NCBI GenBank assembly: GCA_032622095.1
Contig: CP136061.1
Span: 215,540,373 to 215,604,372, forward strand
Length of the DNA: 64,000 nucleotides
Reading direction: 5' to 3'
DNA from: Siphonodentalium dalli
Taxonomy: Eukaryota; Mollusca; Scaphopoda; Gadilida; Siphonodentaliidae
The position numbers were made by a program, and so were the translations under genes. The notes beneath the pieces are model-generated. The model had not been told where the DNA came from and did not search any database. It saw only the letters and a list, made by a program, of their open reading frames with translations. Shown here piece by piece: positions 24,290 through 36,828 of this stretch; within the stretch, counting starts at the first letter, position 1; every line of letters begins with the position of its first letter.

Positions 24290-25480
24290 CCAGCGCTATT
24301 AGTTTTTATCGCATATTCCGAATGGGAAGAGTGATTCTGACCCGAATATACCGCTTAAAAGTTTTTTTCTCCCAGGCCTTTCTGCTATACGGGGAACGGT
24401 AAAATTGCCCCTATTCTTCCCGCCAAATCCGAAAGGGCTAATTAAAGAGCAAGGTAATGCCGTAGCAGGTACATTGGGATACTGTATGTGCGCGCCCCCA
24501 AAGTTTTACCGCTATACTTTAAAAGTAACTTGCCCAACGGAGAATGCATGCGAGTCGGTGTGGGTTGAGTCTTTTTGAAAATTCCACCGAAAATCGCAAT
24601 GGGGCAAAATTCAAACATCGAGATCAATTTTTTTTTGACGAGTATATATACATCTGATGGGTATAGTGTTCATCGCGAATCTATAGAGAGCGATTTTTTT
24701 ATTTTCAGATGGAACGGTTTACTCGTGACAATTTTCGCTATATAACATAAATATGTATATATACTTAATTAGTCTATCACTAAACTGTTTGTAGCCCCAA
24801 ATCCAAACGGGCTAATGAAGGAGTGAGTTTAATGCAGGAGCATGCATGTACGTCGGTATACTATAGGTACGCCTCCAAAATTTAACCGCTCTATTATAAA
24901 TGCAACCTGCTCAACAGAGAGCTTGCGTCGGGTGGGTTCAGACTTGGCAAATTCCACCGAAAACAAATGCGGAAAATTATTCAAAAAATCAAACATTGAG
25001 ATAAAAACTTTTTGACGAGTGGACGTGGTTAGAAGTATCCACGCGCAACTTTAGAATGATTGTATAAGTTTTAGAGTGCATGGACCGTTTACTCCTGGTT
25101 GCGTGTATAACGTTGTTAACTGGTGATATATATATTACTTAAATTCAAACGCACTCTTCTTGACGCCAAATTCAAACGGGCTTACCAAGGAGCAAGGCTA
25201 ATGCATGAGCAGGTACATAGGTACGACCCCAAAGATTCACTGCTCTACTACCAAAGCAACATGTCCGACGTAGAGCGCATATATACGACCCAGACATGTG
25301 GGGTCGAGACATTTGTCAAATTCCACCGAAACTCGTAAACAGGAAAAATGGAAAATCGCGAATCAAGTGTTTTATATTTTGAACACTGCATCTGTTTGGT
25401 ATAGTATATATAGTATTATACGGACAACATTAGTGCGATCTTCCAAGTTTTAGAGCGGACGGGTTAACGCTCAGCTAGCG
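24290..25480. repeat. Three diverged direct repeats of ~370 bp
   Basis: Similar blocks start near 24420, 24796 and 25161. Each runs through: 'ccaaat.c.aa.gggct', a 'taatgc..gagcaggtac' segment, 'cc.caaa..tt.accgct', 'caaattccaccgaaa' and 'gagat' followed by a 'tttttgacgag' type segment. They differ by many substitutions and indels, so they are old. None holds a consistent open frame. They could be an old tandem duplication or the core of an unrecognised element. Confidence 0.6.
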
Positions 25481-26249
25481 TTATCGATTGTGATAGAGTT
25501 AACTCTCAGTCACAGTTAACTCTCTATTACAGAGACGCTAACGACTCCGTCTATCGATGACACACTGAGACATATATGGTATTAATTAAACGGTCGTTCC
25601 TCCGCCATTAAAATTTCTAAAAGTTTCTGAATCCGAAACTGAAAGAATTATCCAAAAAAAATGCGAAATAACAGAGTTATGGTACATTAATATGCTTTAT
25701 ATCCTTTTGATCTACATGTAGATTACAATATAATCAGACACGCCAAATTTGGTGACCGTTGAACATGATTTGGGTGTCATTGGGATGGGTTCTAATTAGC
25801 CCTAAAATGTATCCATACCGAATAAAACTGAACGCTTGGCTGGGGTGAACGGTGGCTCAGTTGGTCAGGACCATGATGCATTAAACTGTCATTAATCATC
25901 CACACTGGGTCGAACCAAATGACAAAAACGTTTGGAATATATATCTTATTTAGAAATGTTAATTCAAGTCATCAGATCATAAAGCACCACTATGCATTCA
26001 CATGAAGAGGAACACACCTATACGCATAACACACACATGGGATGGGATACCATGGAAGTATATCTGATTCCATGGAATCTGACCTCTAGTTACACTTATT
26101 GTGCTTTCAAAGTCCAATTATTTAGTAAGTGTGAAAACGGCCTTCCATGCATGTATATACTATTCCTCTTCCTTCTTTTGCCAGTGATGCAGTACTTATG
26201 GTTTAATTATGAAACATTCTATATCCTTCGAATCTTATAGGAGGCCAAA
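25481..26249. other. No gene seen
   Basis: Begins with overlapping 'gttaactct' palindromic words (25470-25550). The rest is spacer with one unremarkable 82-codon frame at 25992. Confidence 0.35.
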
Positions 26250-26400
26250 GTCACATTCAATAAAGCGCAATTAATTCCGCCGAAGCGCAATACAATTGTA
26301 CTGAAGCACAATACAATTGCTCTGAAGCGCTATTCAATTAATTCAATTGCGCGTTGTGCAGCTAATTTATACTAACTGCGCTTCAGCGAAATTCAAAACA
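26250..26400. repeat. Degenerate 'gaagcgcaatacaatt' tandem repeat
   Basis: Four to five units of about 21 bp (aagcgcaatacaattgtact, aagcacaatacaattgctct and so on), followed by inverted copies (aattgcgcgttgtgc, actgcgcttcag). Confidence 0.6.
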
Positions 26401-28292
26401 ATATCCTGAAAATCGTGTTGAGTAAAATCTATACTAAACACTTTGAGTGGTAATTTGTTGAGCGGTTTGTTTTCAACGATTGAGTAACGAGTACTCAACG
26501 GTCAACAATGACAAACCATATATCTGATCACAGGAGCTTGGAATTTGGTCAAAACCCCTCTTTTATTGGCAGAACCACCACCCGGGACCATAGGTCACGG
26601 AAGGAATGAAACAAGAAATCGTTGCCACCCATTTTGAACTCAACTGTATTCCTACAAAAAATATATTTTCACTAAAAACTTTTGGTACCTCTTACACCTT
26701 AGATGCCAATCTACAACATTCCATAGGTATATTTTTCCAGTTCTTCGAAAACCTCACTTTATTTCGGTAAGGTATTGTAAATTCACCAACGAAGACAAAT
26801 CTGCGTATTCTTCATCACCCGTTCTAGAATCTGAGTAGCGGAACTGGTACCGAAATATGCGGAAACTTTAAAACTATGACCCGGAGACCGTGCGGATAGC
26901 ATGAAAGTACCGTTTATAATTTCGAACATAGCTGCTGATTACATGTTTATTACATGACCGTACCGAGATCATCATGAACTTTTTGATGGATGATAACATT
27001 GGCGTCTAGATGGGAACGAATCATTTTGGGCTCATTTGCATAAAAACATGGCCGCTGACAGTTTGCCGACAGAGAAAACAATAACTTTGAAATAAAGGGA
27101 TATAATCATATAACAAGGCCCACGTACATTATCGCATAATTTTTTAGAGTTATATCCCTTCGACCATAGCGCTCAACACCACACATTAAGGACCACATTC
27201 GGTTTCAAATTTCCATTTTATTTATTCATGAGGAATTGGTCATTTGTGAGACTATTTATTAGTGGTAATTGGTAGTTGGTAGCACCGTGAGACTTCAATG
27301 CACATAGTATACAGCAGCCCTGGGAATTAGCATCGACAATGGGCAGTGCCGAGGCATAAACCGACGCGAAATGAATTTGCGTCAGCATTTTTTTAGCCGA
27401 GGAAAATAAATATAGACATGTTCAATTAGTTTGTGAATTTGACGTTCGTTGAAGTGATAGTGATGCCATGATCCGTACGGCACATGTCCACAAAATAATT
27501 TTACTCGCAATTTGCACACATTGACACGATCAGCTAGTTTGGTCAATAAAAATCTGACATCGTTATCCGCCTCCAAGCAACCGGTTACGGTTGATACAGT
27601 CTGGGTGAACGTCGACTCTATATTTGAAATCTAGAGTCTGGAGCTAATGTCGCCAAAACCATTTCTATTCAGCGAAGAGCTTCCCCAAAATGACGTCACG
27701 GATTTAAAAAAATACATCGATGATTGACATTTCTGAGGCGTTATTTCGCTAAAATCCGATTCAGATTCTGGATTCAGATTACAGATTGGTCCCCGTACGA
27801 CTTGGTTCGGCAAAAGAACAGACCAGAAATTGGCAGAATCAGTAAACGAACAGACCGTAATCTCAATTTCGTGGTAATCCGATTGGAATTCGGATTCCGA
27901 TTACTGACTCAAATGTTCGTAATGTAAACAAACCGAGATTTCGCCACCTCAGTGTTTACAAACACAATAAAACATAAGAATCCGTCTCTTGTGTACAAAT
28001 TATTGCAGAATATAAACGATCTATATCAAAGAATTTTAAATGCGGAGACAAATTTGTTTTATTGAATGTAAACTGGGAGAATATTACTGAAATTAGCCAA
28101 ATAATAACGCTATTGATAGTAACGCTGGGGGAGCACTTCGGTTGATGGCGAAGCAATTGCAAATCATTGTTGATTGTCACTTTCATATGTCCATTTCATA
28201 ATTCCATCCTTAAAATACCGCCCGAACGCATGTCGATTTCGAATTCGGCGGATACGTCACCATTGACCGAATTCATATGAACCTGCATGGAT
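26401..28292. other. No confident gene
   Basis: Spacer. A minus-strand frame at 27382-27576 (LEADNDVRFLLTKLADRVNV) is smoother than its surroundings and could be an exon, but I recognise no family. Two stretches (27735-27790 and, inverted, 29560-29610) share an 'atttcgctaaaatccg' repeat. Confidence 0.3.
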
Positions 28293-28380
28293 ATGTCTTC
28301 TGCTGTGTTCGTTATTATAATGTTTCTTCTTATTCAAGAAATGGTAGGATTATATGGTATCGATGGATTATCAGATACAA
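28293..28380 (+). CDS. Weak candidate first exon with signal peptide
   Basis: The ATG at 28293 opens MSSAVFVIIMFLLIQEMVGL, a short hydrophobic core like a secretory signal, followed by YGIDGLSDTS. A donor-like acaa|gtatgt follows at 28381; without splicing the frame stops after 39 codons. No promoter or downstream exon was identified. Confidence 0.2.
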
Positions 28381-28539
28381 GTATGTACTATCATCTAGTC
28401 TTAAAGTTATAGCAATTTCATGTTAAACATGTTTTGTTTCGTTAAATGCAGTCGTTTTGCACAATGGTCTCTGTATAGACAACAGACACATGTTCTAGGG
28501 ACGTGGCTAGAAGTTTCCTCAAATTTCCGGCCAACTGCA

Positions 28540-28561
28540 CCCCCCCCCCCCCCCCCCCCCC
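28540..28561. repeat. C22 homopolymer
   Basis: An uninterrupted cytosine run after 'ccaactgca'. It is possibly the end of a poly-G/C family element whose partner end I could not find. Confidence 0.8.
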
Positions 28562-29206
28562 ATTGAACCAAACATCAATCTCACAGGTTCGCAGAATTCA
28601 ATTTGCTCCCCTTGGAAATATCCAATCTGACAAACACTAAGATTGGAAAATTACCAACTTTTACTGGTTGAAAAAAATCAAACAATGAGAACAATGCCAA
28701 CCTATATATGGTGTCAAATTAATGTCCAACTAATGTTGTGTCATGCCAGGTCATGCATGAAATTTCTGACTGCTGGAATGTACCAAAGTTTAGTTTAGAT
28801 ATATTTATTTCAAATATATGTCAAATTTAGATAACACATGATATATAACACATACATGTGTTTATACATACAAAGGAATTGGGGGACAAGTACTGACTCA
28901 CTTAAGGGTACCCCCTCTCCCATATGTTATTACACTGAAAAAATAAATAATTAGTAATGGCAAAGCAACATGACTACCAAAACAAGTTGAACATATATAC
29001 AGATCACTGGACACCCCCTCTCCCGAGTTAGTCATAAGTTTGTATATGTATTTATTTAAAATCGGGTGTGTTTGTTGCGTTTGTTGGCTTGTACGTATCA
29101 TTATTTGAAACAGTTATTCAAAATAATCCTGATTTTCCTCACGTATGAATGACTGCACAGCTTAGCAAATTGTACCAAAGTTCGGGGTGGGGGTCGAGAC
29201 ACCCAA
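28562..29206. other. No gene seen
   Basis: AT-rich spacer without recognisable repeats or frames. Confidence 0.4.
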
Positions 29207-29323
29207 TCAACCCTTGTCGTCACGTCCCTGTTCAACTGACAAGTTTCGTGTGTTCTTCACAACATCTTCGGAATTTGATTCAGGAGGCCTAGAGCTGTCA
29301 TGTTTAGATATGCTTGCCATCAT
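29207..29323 (-). CDS. Weak candidate small coding segment
   Basis: The minus-strand end of a 154-codon frame reads MMASISKHDSSRPPESNS and then EDVVKNTRNLSVEQGRDDKG before a stop. This 38-residue part has balanced, protein-like composition, unlike the upstream part of the frame, and is preceded by an acceptor-like ttttttcaag. It could be a terminal exon. No family is recognised. Confidence 0.2.
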   Translation of the reverse strand: MMASISKHDSSRPPESNSEDVVKNTRNLSVEQGRDDKG

Positions 29324-29837
29324 CAATAAACACACTTTAACTTGAAAAAAAGATGCGATTAAGTCGGATTGGCAGCAAATTATGTGCCGTGTATATACAC
29401 ATAGAAGAAAAGCATGACTTTCACAACAAACATGCACTTTATAAATATAAGATACAAATGATACTTGTGTCAAATACATGAGCCATGTTTGACGCTGGGA
29501 GAGAGTTTCGGAGACCACGTGGATTTCAAAATCTGACCTAGAATCGGGAATTAGCCCCGCCCCCGTAATCGGCTTCGGATTCTCAATCCGGATTTTAGCG
29601 AAATTACGACTCTGGTGTCCCCACGTGTTATCTGTTGTGCTTCGCAATAACAATGGCCCGTGTCGCGACATAAACTTACAGAAGATAATATTTGTCGTGT
29701 GTGCGACTATTCTTTTTCGGGAGATGAACTCGCTGCATCAACCGGAAAGCTGCATCCGAGAGCAAAAAATAAGGTCGTCATCAAAATGATGCTTTAGAAC
29801 TATTTAAAAGCATAAAATTAAGTCATTTCCTCGGTGT

Positions 29838-30270
29838 TTAAAGGTACTCAACAGATTCCAACAACAACAATCCGATCGGAGGGTCCTATATTACTATTTC
29901 TTTGGCTTTGGGGGTAAAAAATATTTGATTCGAGTCGAGGAACCCATCAAACAAAGCTCAGAGTTATTAGATATTGATTTTTGAAATTTGTTATAAACTC
30001 GAGATCAGTACTACTAACTGCCGTAATCTGCTCTGGATGTGTTCTCCAAATCTATTCAAACAGACAAGGATGGATAACTCTAAAATCAAGTGGTAATTTT
30101 AACGCAATTTTGACCGAGTTCTGGGCCAGATAGTATTCCCGATAATGAAAAATAATAGATTTCTAAAATCGATATCTAACAAATCTGAGCTTTGATGGGT
30201 GACTTCCTCGACTCGAATCAAATATTTTTGACCCCCGAAGCCATTGAAATAGTAATTGAGAGGAGTTTCA
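29838..30270. mobile_element. Foldback element, truncated TTAA-family copy
   Basis: The left end TTAAAGGTACTCAAC and inner arm (tttgggggtaaaaaatattt, gattcgagtcgagg) are inverted at 30180-30260 (cctcgactcgaatc, atttttgacccccgaa). It is the same family as 59401-59888, but the terminal right motif is missing. The G-to-C symmetrical arms make it a large hairpin. Confidence 0.75.
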
Positions 30271-30356
30271 GATGACTTTTTTACGACAAATAATTTGATT
30301 TGCAAACAAGTTGGTATTTTTTGGATAAATGATATAGCCCTAATATCCAATTTACC

Positions 30357-30923
30357 CAGGGGGGGGGGGGTGAAAAAAAAAAATTCCGGCACGTATGCCG
30401 GGATGGGTGGGTGGTCAAAGCCACCAACAAGCAATTTTTTCCGCAACTAAAAATTTCCTGCTTGTTTTTTAGTGTTTTGGCAATGAGTTGGGCTTCAAAA
30501 CCAATTTGAATGAGAGAAATAATGTAATTCTAACTGGTAAACTGACTGCAGGCAGTTATCGTGTTGTATTTTGTTGCAAATTTTGAAATCCAAGATGGCC
30601 GCTGGCGGCCATGTTTTTTTGGCCGAATGACTTCAAAATGACTCATTCCTATTTACATGTCCATGTTAACATCCATGATAAATAGTATGCACAGAAGTTC
30701 ATATACAGCTGTTTACAGTGAATTCCCCCCCCCCCCGCAAATCTCTGTTTTAGTGTTAAAAGGGGGGGTGGGTGTCAAAAAATGGTCGGAAAAAAACTGC
30801 CGAAAACGGAAAAAACATTTGGCGGTGGGGGTGGGTGGGTACAAAAAATGATCGAAAGGGAAAAAATGCCATACGTGCCTGAATTTTTTTTCCGACCCCC
30901 CCCCCCCCCCCCCCCCCCCCCTG
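30357..30923. mobile_element. Poly-G/poly-C ended element, 567 bp
   Basis: The left end CAGGGGGGGGGGG and the right end, a long C run closing CCTG, lie inside a 7 bp duplication atttacc (30350-30356 and 30924-30930). Subterminal parts pair: aattccggcacgtatg inside the left end against the inverse catacgtgcctgaatt inside the right, plus 'gtgggtgggt' blocks. It is the same class as 1048-3880. No coding capacity. Confidence 0.85.
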
Positions 30924-30930
30924 ATTTACC

Positions 30931-31094
30931 GAATATTTTATCTCAGATGTGAATAAAGCTGACACTAAATTCTGCAACACGTGTTGTTACGTGTATACTC
31001 TTAGATGATTATGTCAGGTCCTCTGATGATTTTCACTCTTGATTTCAATTTATTTCCCCATTATATCCAGGAAAGAACATTTTTTTGGTGCAAA
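30931..31094. other. Spacer before the duplicated unit
   Basis: Short AT-rich stretch between the poly-G element and the left border of the tandem duplication. Confidence 0.4.
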
Positions 31095-32139
31095 ACATTA
31101 GCGCAAATATTATCCTTTTTGGTGGACAATGATATAAATTTTGGCGCACTATTGTGATCTCGTCATTTCTCAGGTGCGCACATGTTATCTATGAAAGCTG
31201 GCATATGGTTCCCAAATTGTCATTTTCTTCAATTTCTTGTGGTAAACATTAACAATAGATGGGGGTCATACTGGATATGTGGGTGCCTAAGATAACCAAA
31301 ATGTTATGTTAAAATGGTTGCGCGTGCATGCATGAGGTTTTCGTCCAAAAAAAATGTCACCGACGTGGAGAAAGTTACTTCAAAAACAAACTGTCGCATT
31401 AATATGGTAATAATATCAATAAATGATACTGGAATAGTGCATGTGGACGCCAGGGCATATGCTACGAAAGATATTGTCGGATTTTTGTTTTTTCGTTGGT
31501 GAAAAAGTTATTGAACAGACTGAAATACGACTCGACTGTTCGTCGCCGCTAATTTTGTGGCTCCGCACACAACATTATTTTCCGCGCACAACAACGTCCG
31601 ACGACTTGTGTTATCATCGTAGTGCCAATACTACTCTTAAATGGTGGTATTCCGATTTCAGATATCTGCGAAGTTGTTACAATTGGAAATCCAAGTGTAA
31701 AATGCAGCACTGTATGGAGTTCATGGGGAAATGTAACACTTGGGTTGGTGTATCCATTGTAACACTTTAGTTTTTTTTTAAGTATAGGGCGTGCGCTGCG
31801 CTCAGTCTACCATCTGAAATCATGATTGTGTGAAATTTTATCCGGTTAAAGACCAAAACAACCTAAAAAACCATAAATATTATTCAACCACGTTTCAATA
31901 ATCTGGCAGACACAAATACTCAATACTGGTCCGCCTTTTCAGACATTATGTAGATTTACGGTGATTTTCCTTCAGAAAATAGTTCTGCAAATGGCTGCCA
32001 AACAAAACTTCAATTTGCAATGAAAACTGTTTTGTTTATTTTATCGCAGACAGTGATGATTTCAGATGGTAGACTCAGCGCAAACCCTAGTTGTGTTCAT
32101 AGTCTTGATAATGCGGTGTGTTTTTTTTTAAATATTTCC

Positions 32140-33037
32140 CACACCGTATTACCGATCCGGATTACCACCGGTCACGATGCGGATCACTACCGGCTGAAAG
32201 TGGCAATTTGTGTAACGGTAGGTCGACTAAAACGTTAATTATATTATATATCTGAATGTAACCCACACAAAGTTTGTTGCCGCCGTCTTTCTTACATACA
32301 TTAGAAAATGGCCACGCCAAGAAAATATAAAATAATCGCCTACGATAACCTTAGAGGTAGCATATGTTACTAGGATCTAGTTGCACGTGGCCCATTATTT
32401 ATCTTCATTGGCACAATACATGATGCAAATGCATGGAATTTTCTCTTATTTCTGTTGCGTATACAAGAATGTCCATAACTGTACAAAATGGCAATATGGT
32501 TTGTCAAGTTGAATGTAAATTAAACGCGTAGTATCGATTTCCATACTCATGGGTTCCAAAAAACAGGATGCGGATCGGCACCGTTCACTATTTGCCGGTA
32601 CAGATCCGTACCCGTTCATTTCATGGGTATCTATGTTCAAAACGTCCCAGGTGGCCACAAATCGAACATACAAACGTGTACATTAGGCGAATGACTTAGT
32701 AAATGGTCTATCTTTTCGTACCACGAGAATACCGCATAAAGAAATAAAACATGAACCATCCATATCAGCTACTGCTCGAAATAATGAAACACAATGGTAA
32801 ACATGCGTTACAAATATAAGAATAAGTGAACATATATTGTATACTTATCAGATTTATCGGCGTCCTCCGCTAGCCCAGTTACTCCTATACACGAAGGGAG
32901 AAAAAATTCACACCTTCCACAGAATGTAGGGCGAAAATGATCCAACTACAATGATGCCACGTGGCACGCTTTTGTCAAAACAGCCGGTAGTGATCCGCAT
33001 CGTGACCGGTGGTAATCCGGATCGGTAATACGGTGTG
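32140..33037. mobile_element. 898 bp element with ~56 bp TIRs and 5 bp target duplication (copy 1)
   Basis: The ends are CACACCGTATTACCGATCC and the inverse ggatcggtaatacggtgtg. The inverted similarity continues through gtcacgatgcggatcacta. TTTCC lies outside both ends (32135-32139 and 33038-33042). A related sequence near 41760 has no insertion at the matching point. CAC ends and a 5 bp GC-containing duplication would fit a Transib-type element, but no transposase is present and the class is inference. Confidence 0.8.
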
Positions 33038-33466
33038 TTTCCTGTTAAACTGTCTTTCGACCTACATGAAAAAATGGTTGTTTTATTTTTAAACCACTTT
33101 TTTTTTTCATAATTCGAACATACCTCCCATATTGTGGGGAAAAGAGTTGTTGTTATAGTAATATGGCATACATTGGTTATAAGGGATAATGATTTTTCCT
33201 TCAAATTGATAGTTTGAAATGATATTTATTGAAAATTCACGAATTGGGCGCCTTCTTAATATATGTCCATCGCCTTCTGGAAATACTACTTTTTACCGAA
33301 ATTCCTACATCTAAAAATAACGAAGCCCCGCATATACGGAATAGTATCATTTCCCTGACTATGTCTAACTGAGTACTTATGCTTCTCATACATACATGTA
33401 TATTCATCAATATGTTCGTTACTACATTTTGAAACGTGCAACGCAATGCATATCGTCCACTGAGGC

Positions 33467-33655
33467 GGGGGGGGGGGGGGGGGGGTCAGGAAAAAAATTA
33501 CGGATACAAGGTGGAAATTTTGTGTTTTTCAGTTTTGGGGACCCACCACCCCGGGAGCGTAAGTTTTTTTCACCCAGGTCTGGGACACCCACCCGGGACC
33601 GTAAGTTTTTTCCACCCAGGTCTGGGACACCCACCCCCAAAATTGATAAAAATCA
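33467..33655. repeat. Poly-G family piece with internal ~57 bp direct repeat (copy 1)
   Basis: G19, then tcaggaaaaaaattacgg, as in other poly-G elements. A block 'gtaagtttttt.cacccaggt' followed by 'ctgggacacccaccc' is repeated twice. Only one end is obvious. Confidence 0.7.
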
Positions 33656-33949
33656 TGTAAATTGTACTAAATAATGTGTTGTTGGCAGGGTAAGGGTCTC
33701 TCATTGTGTCTGCACCAGAACTGAGAGAACGCTGATCAAGTACACCCACAAAAAATAAACAAACAAAGCACATGGCTGAAAAATGTGCCAACAAAACCTT
33801 TAAAACACAAATATTTATGGTTATAAAGGTAAAATACCCACTTTAACATGCAGGATAGTTGTGTCCCTTATTAGCAATAGGTTAATATGTGTGCATGTGT
33901 AAAGTAAAAACACCATCAATTTGATTGAATAAACACAGTTCCAATCCTC

Positions 33950-34110
33950 TCCCAGTGGCGGATCCAGTAAAATTTGAAGGGGGGGGGTATGTATTATTAT
34001 ATATATGATGCGTAGCATCATCCGAGCCGCGAAGCAGCGAGTGGGAAAGATCAGGAGAGGGGGGTCTAACCCCCTTCTCGTAAGTGGGGGTCCAGGGAAA
34101 TTTTTCGTAT
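33950..34110. repeat. Short dispersed repeat 'gtggcggatccag' (copy 1)
   Basis: Starts gtggcggatccagtaaaa, then a G run, a palindromic gatgcgtagcatc, and 'gggtctaaccccc' near the right. Related fragments occur near 39150 (inverted ggatccg) and 39275 ('gggggtcaggaggtctccccc'). It is likely a MITE or transposon end. Confidence 0.5.
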
Positions 34111-35930
34111 ACTACATTCAAAATGACGTGTTTTCCTGTGTTCTGGACCCAGTAATATATTGCTTTATATTAGGCCTATATATGGAACGGGTAACAATAA
34201 CCTTCAGTACAATTACGATATACTATGAAAGGTTAGTGATGAAAGATCAAAGCTTCTTTGAACAGTGAACTTATCTTCTGAAAGTCTGTGCAAATGTGAA
34301 TTATCTGGGCGACATGGTGATTTTGGCGCGCCGGACATGCCCATGCACGGAATAAGCCACCGGAATCACCGGGTGCCTATGCTTTGGGCTGGTGCATGGG
34401 AGAATATTTTGTAATTCAGAATGAATACTCGCAATCATGGCGTCTAGTCAGTACTAGTATAGAGGTGTTTCGGCTGGTAATACAATGCATCTATCCAACC
34501 TCTTAATTTAATCCCCCCATTAACCATGCTAATTTTTTCAGTTTTACTTCTAATAGTCATCAGCTTCATGATACACCAGCAAAATAAGTCATCAATACAA
34601 GCCAAACGGGTGGTCAGATCACACTCCAATCACGTACTCGTTTTATTAGTATAAACACAGTTTTCGCCAAAAATATCTGACACGGAACTGATTAACTAGT
34701 ATTCCAATCCCCTATTCATCTACATTCTGGTTGCATCCATAATGTTAATTAAAATATTGTATGTAAATTATTATCTGTTGTGTAATTGTTTGGGTTATGA
34801 ATAAATATATGTTCAATCAATCAGCTGACTAATGACGATAAGGACACATGGAAACCGATGCTTTGACGGACTCGGACATTAGCGCAAATATTATCCTTTT
34901 TGGTGGACAATGATATAAATTTTGGCGCACTATTGTGATCTCGTCATTTCTCAGGTGCGCACATGTTATCTATGAAAGCTGGCATATGGTTCCCAAATTG
35001 TCATTTTCTTCAATTTCTTGTGGTAAACATTAACAATAGCTGGGGGTCATACTGGATATGTGGGTGCCTAAGATAACCAAAATGTTATGTTAAAATGGTT
35101 GCGCGTGCATGCATGAGGTTTTCGTCCAAAAAAAATGCCACCGACGTGGAGAAAGTTACTTCAAAAACAAACTGTCGCATTAATATGGTGATAATATCAA
35201 TAAATCCGAGTAAATGATAATGAAATAGTGCATGTGGACGCCAGGGCATATGCTACGAAAGATAATGTCGGATTTTTGTTTTTTCGTTGGCGAAAAAGTT
35301 ATTGAACAGACTGAAATACGACTCGACTGTTCGTCGCCGCTAATTTTGTGGCTCCGCACACAACATTATTTTCCGCGCACAACAACGTCCGACGGCTTGT
35401 GTTATCATCGTAGTGCCAATACTACTCTTAAATGGTGGTATTCCGATTTCAGATATCTGCGAAGTTGTTACAATTGGAAATCCAAGTGTAAAATGCAGCA
35501 CTGTATGGAGTTCATGGGGAAATGTAACACTTGGTTGGTGTATCCATTGTAACACTTTAGTTTTTTTTTAAGTATAGGGCGTGCGCTGCGCTCAGTCTAC
35601 CATCTGAAATCATGATTGTGTGAAATTTTATCCGGTTAAAGACCAAAACAACCTAAAAAAACCATAAATATTATTCAACCACGTTTCAATAATCTGGCAG
35701 ACACAAATACTCAATACTGGTCCGCCTTTTCAGACATTATGTAGTTTTACGGTGATTTTCCTTCAGAAAATAGTTCTGCAAATGGCTGCCAAACAAAACT
35801 TCAATTTGCAATGAAAACTGTTTTGTTTATTTTATCGCAGACAGTGATGATTTCAGATGGTAGACTCAGCGCAAACCCTAGTTGTGTTCATAGTCTTGAT
35901 AATGCGGTGTGTTTTTTTTAAAATATTTCC

Positions 35931-36828
35931 CACACCGTATTACCGATCCGGATTACCACCGGTCACGATGCGGATCACTACCGGCTGAAAGTGGCAATTT
36001 GTGTAACGGTAGGTCGACTAAAACGTTAATTATATTATATATCTGAATGTAACCCACACAAAGTTTGTTGCCGCCGTCTTTCTTACATACATTAGAAAAT
36101 GGCCACGCCAAGAAAATATAAAATAATCGCCTACGATAACCTTAGAGGTAGCATATGTTACTAGGATCTAGTTGCACGTGGCCCATTATTTATCTTCATT
36201 GGCACAATACATGATGCAAATGCATGGAATTTTCTCTTATTTCTGTTGCGTATACAAGAATGTCCATAACTGTACAAAATGGCAATATGGTTTGTCAAGT
36301 TGAATGTAAATTAAACGCGTAGTATCGATTTCCATACTCATGGGTTCCAAAAAACAGGATGCGGATCGGCACCGTTCACTATTTGCCGGTACAGATCCGT
36401 ACCCGTTCATGTCATGGGTATCTATGTTCAAAACGTCCCAGGTGGCCACAAATCGAACATACAAACGTGTACATTAGGCGAATGACTTAGTAAATGGTCT
36501 ATCTTTTCGTACCACGAGAATACCGCATAAAGAAATAAAACATGAACCATCCATATCAGCTACTGCTCGAAATAATGAAACACAATGGTAAACATGCGTT
36601 ACAAATATAAGAATAAGTGAACATATATTGTATACTTATCAGATTTATCGGCGTCCTCCGCTAGCCCAGTTACTCCTATACACGAAGGGAGAAAAAATTC
36701 ACACCTTCCACAGAATGTAGGGCGAAAATGATCCAACTACAATGATGCCACGTGGCACGCTTTTGTCAAAACAGCCGGTAGTGATCCGCATCGTGACCGG
36801 TGGTAATCCGGATCGGTAATACGGTGTG
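35931..36828. mobile_element. 898 bp TIR element, copy 2
   Basis: Same element as 32140-33037 carried along by the duplication, with identical ends and TTTCC flanks. Confidence 0.8.

Larger units (their letters stand above)
31095..34875. repeat. Tandem duplication, copy 1 (3.78 kb)
   Basis: Begins acattagcgcaaatatt and ends gctttgacggactcgg. The whole unit recurs immediately at 34876-38672 with only scattered substitutions and small indels (for example an 8 bp insertion near 35208, one-base changes near 31356/35138 and 33351/37142, and different G-run lengths). The unit contains the 898 bp TIR element, a poly-G family piece and a 'ggcggatccag' repeat, but no recognisable host gene. A 109-codon frame at 31441 is conserved in copy 2 with an altered end. 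That reflects the recent duplication, not selection. Confidence 0.95.

Noticed and set aside
27382-27576. 64-codon minus-strand frame LEADNDVRFLLTK as an exon
   Set aside because: Composition is plausible but no family, no convincing splice pair and no partner exon.
31441-31770. 109-codon frame conserved in both duplicated units
   Set aside because: Conservation follows from the recent duplication. The copy 2 version changes its end by a one-base deletion.
33396-33674. Frames rich in Gly/Pro around the poly-G tract
   Set aside because: Products of homopolymer and 'acccaccc' repeats that shift with G-run length between copies.
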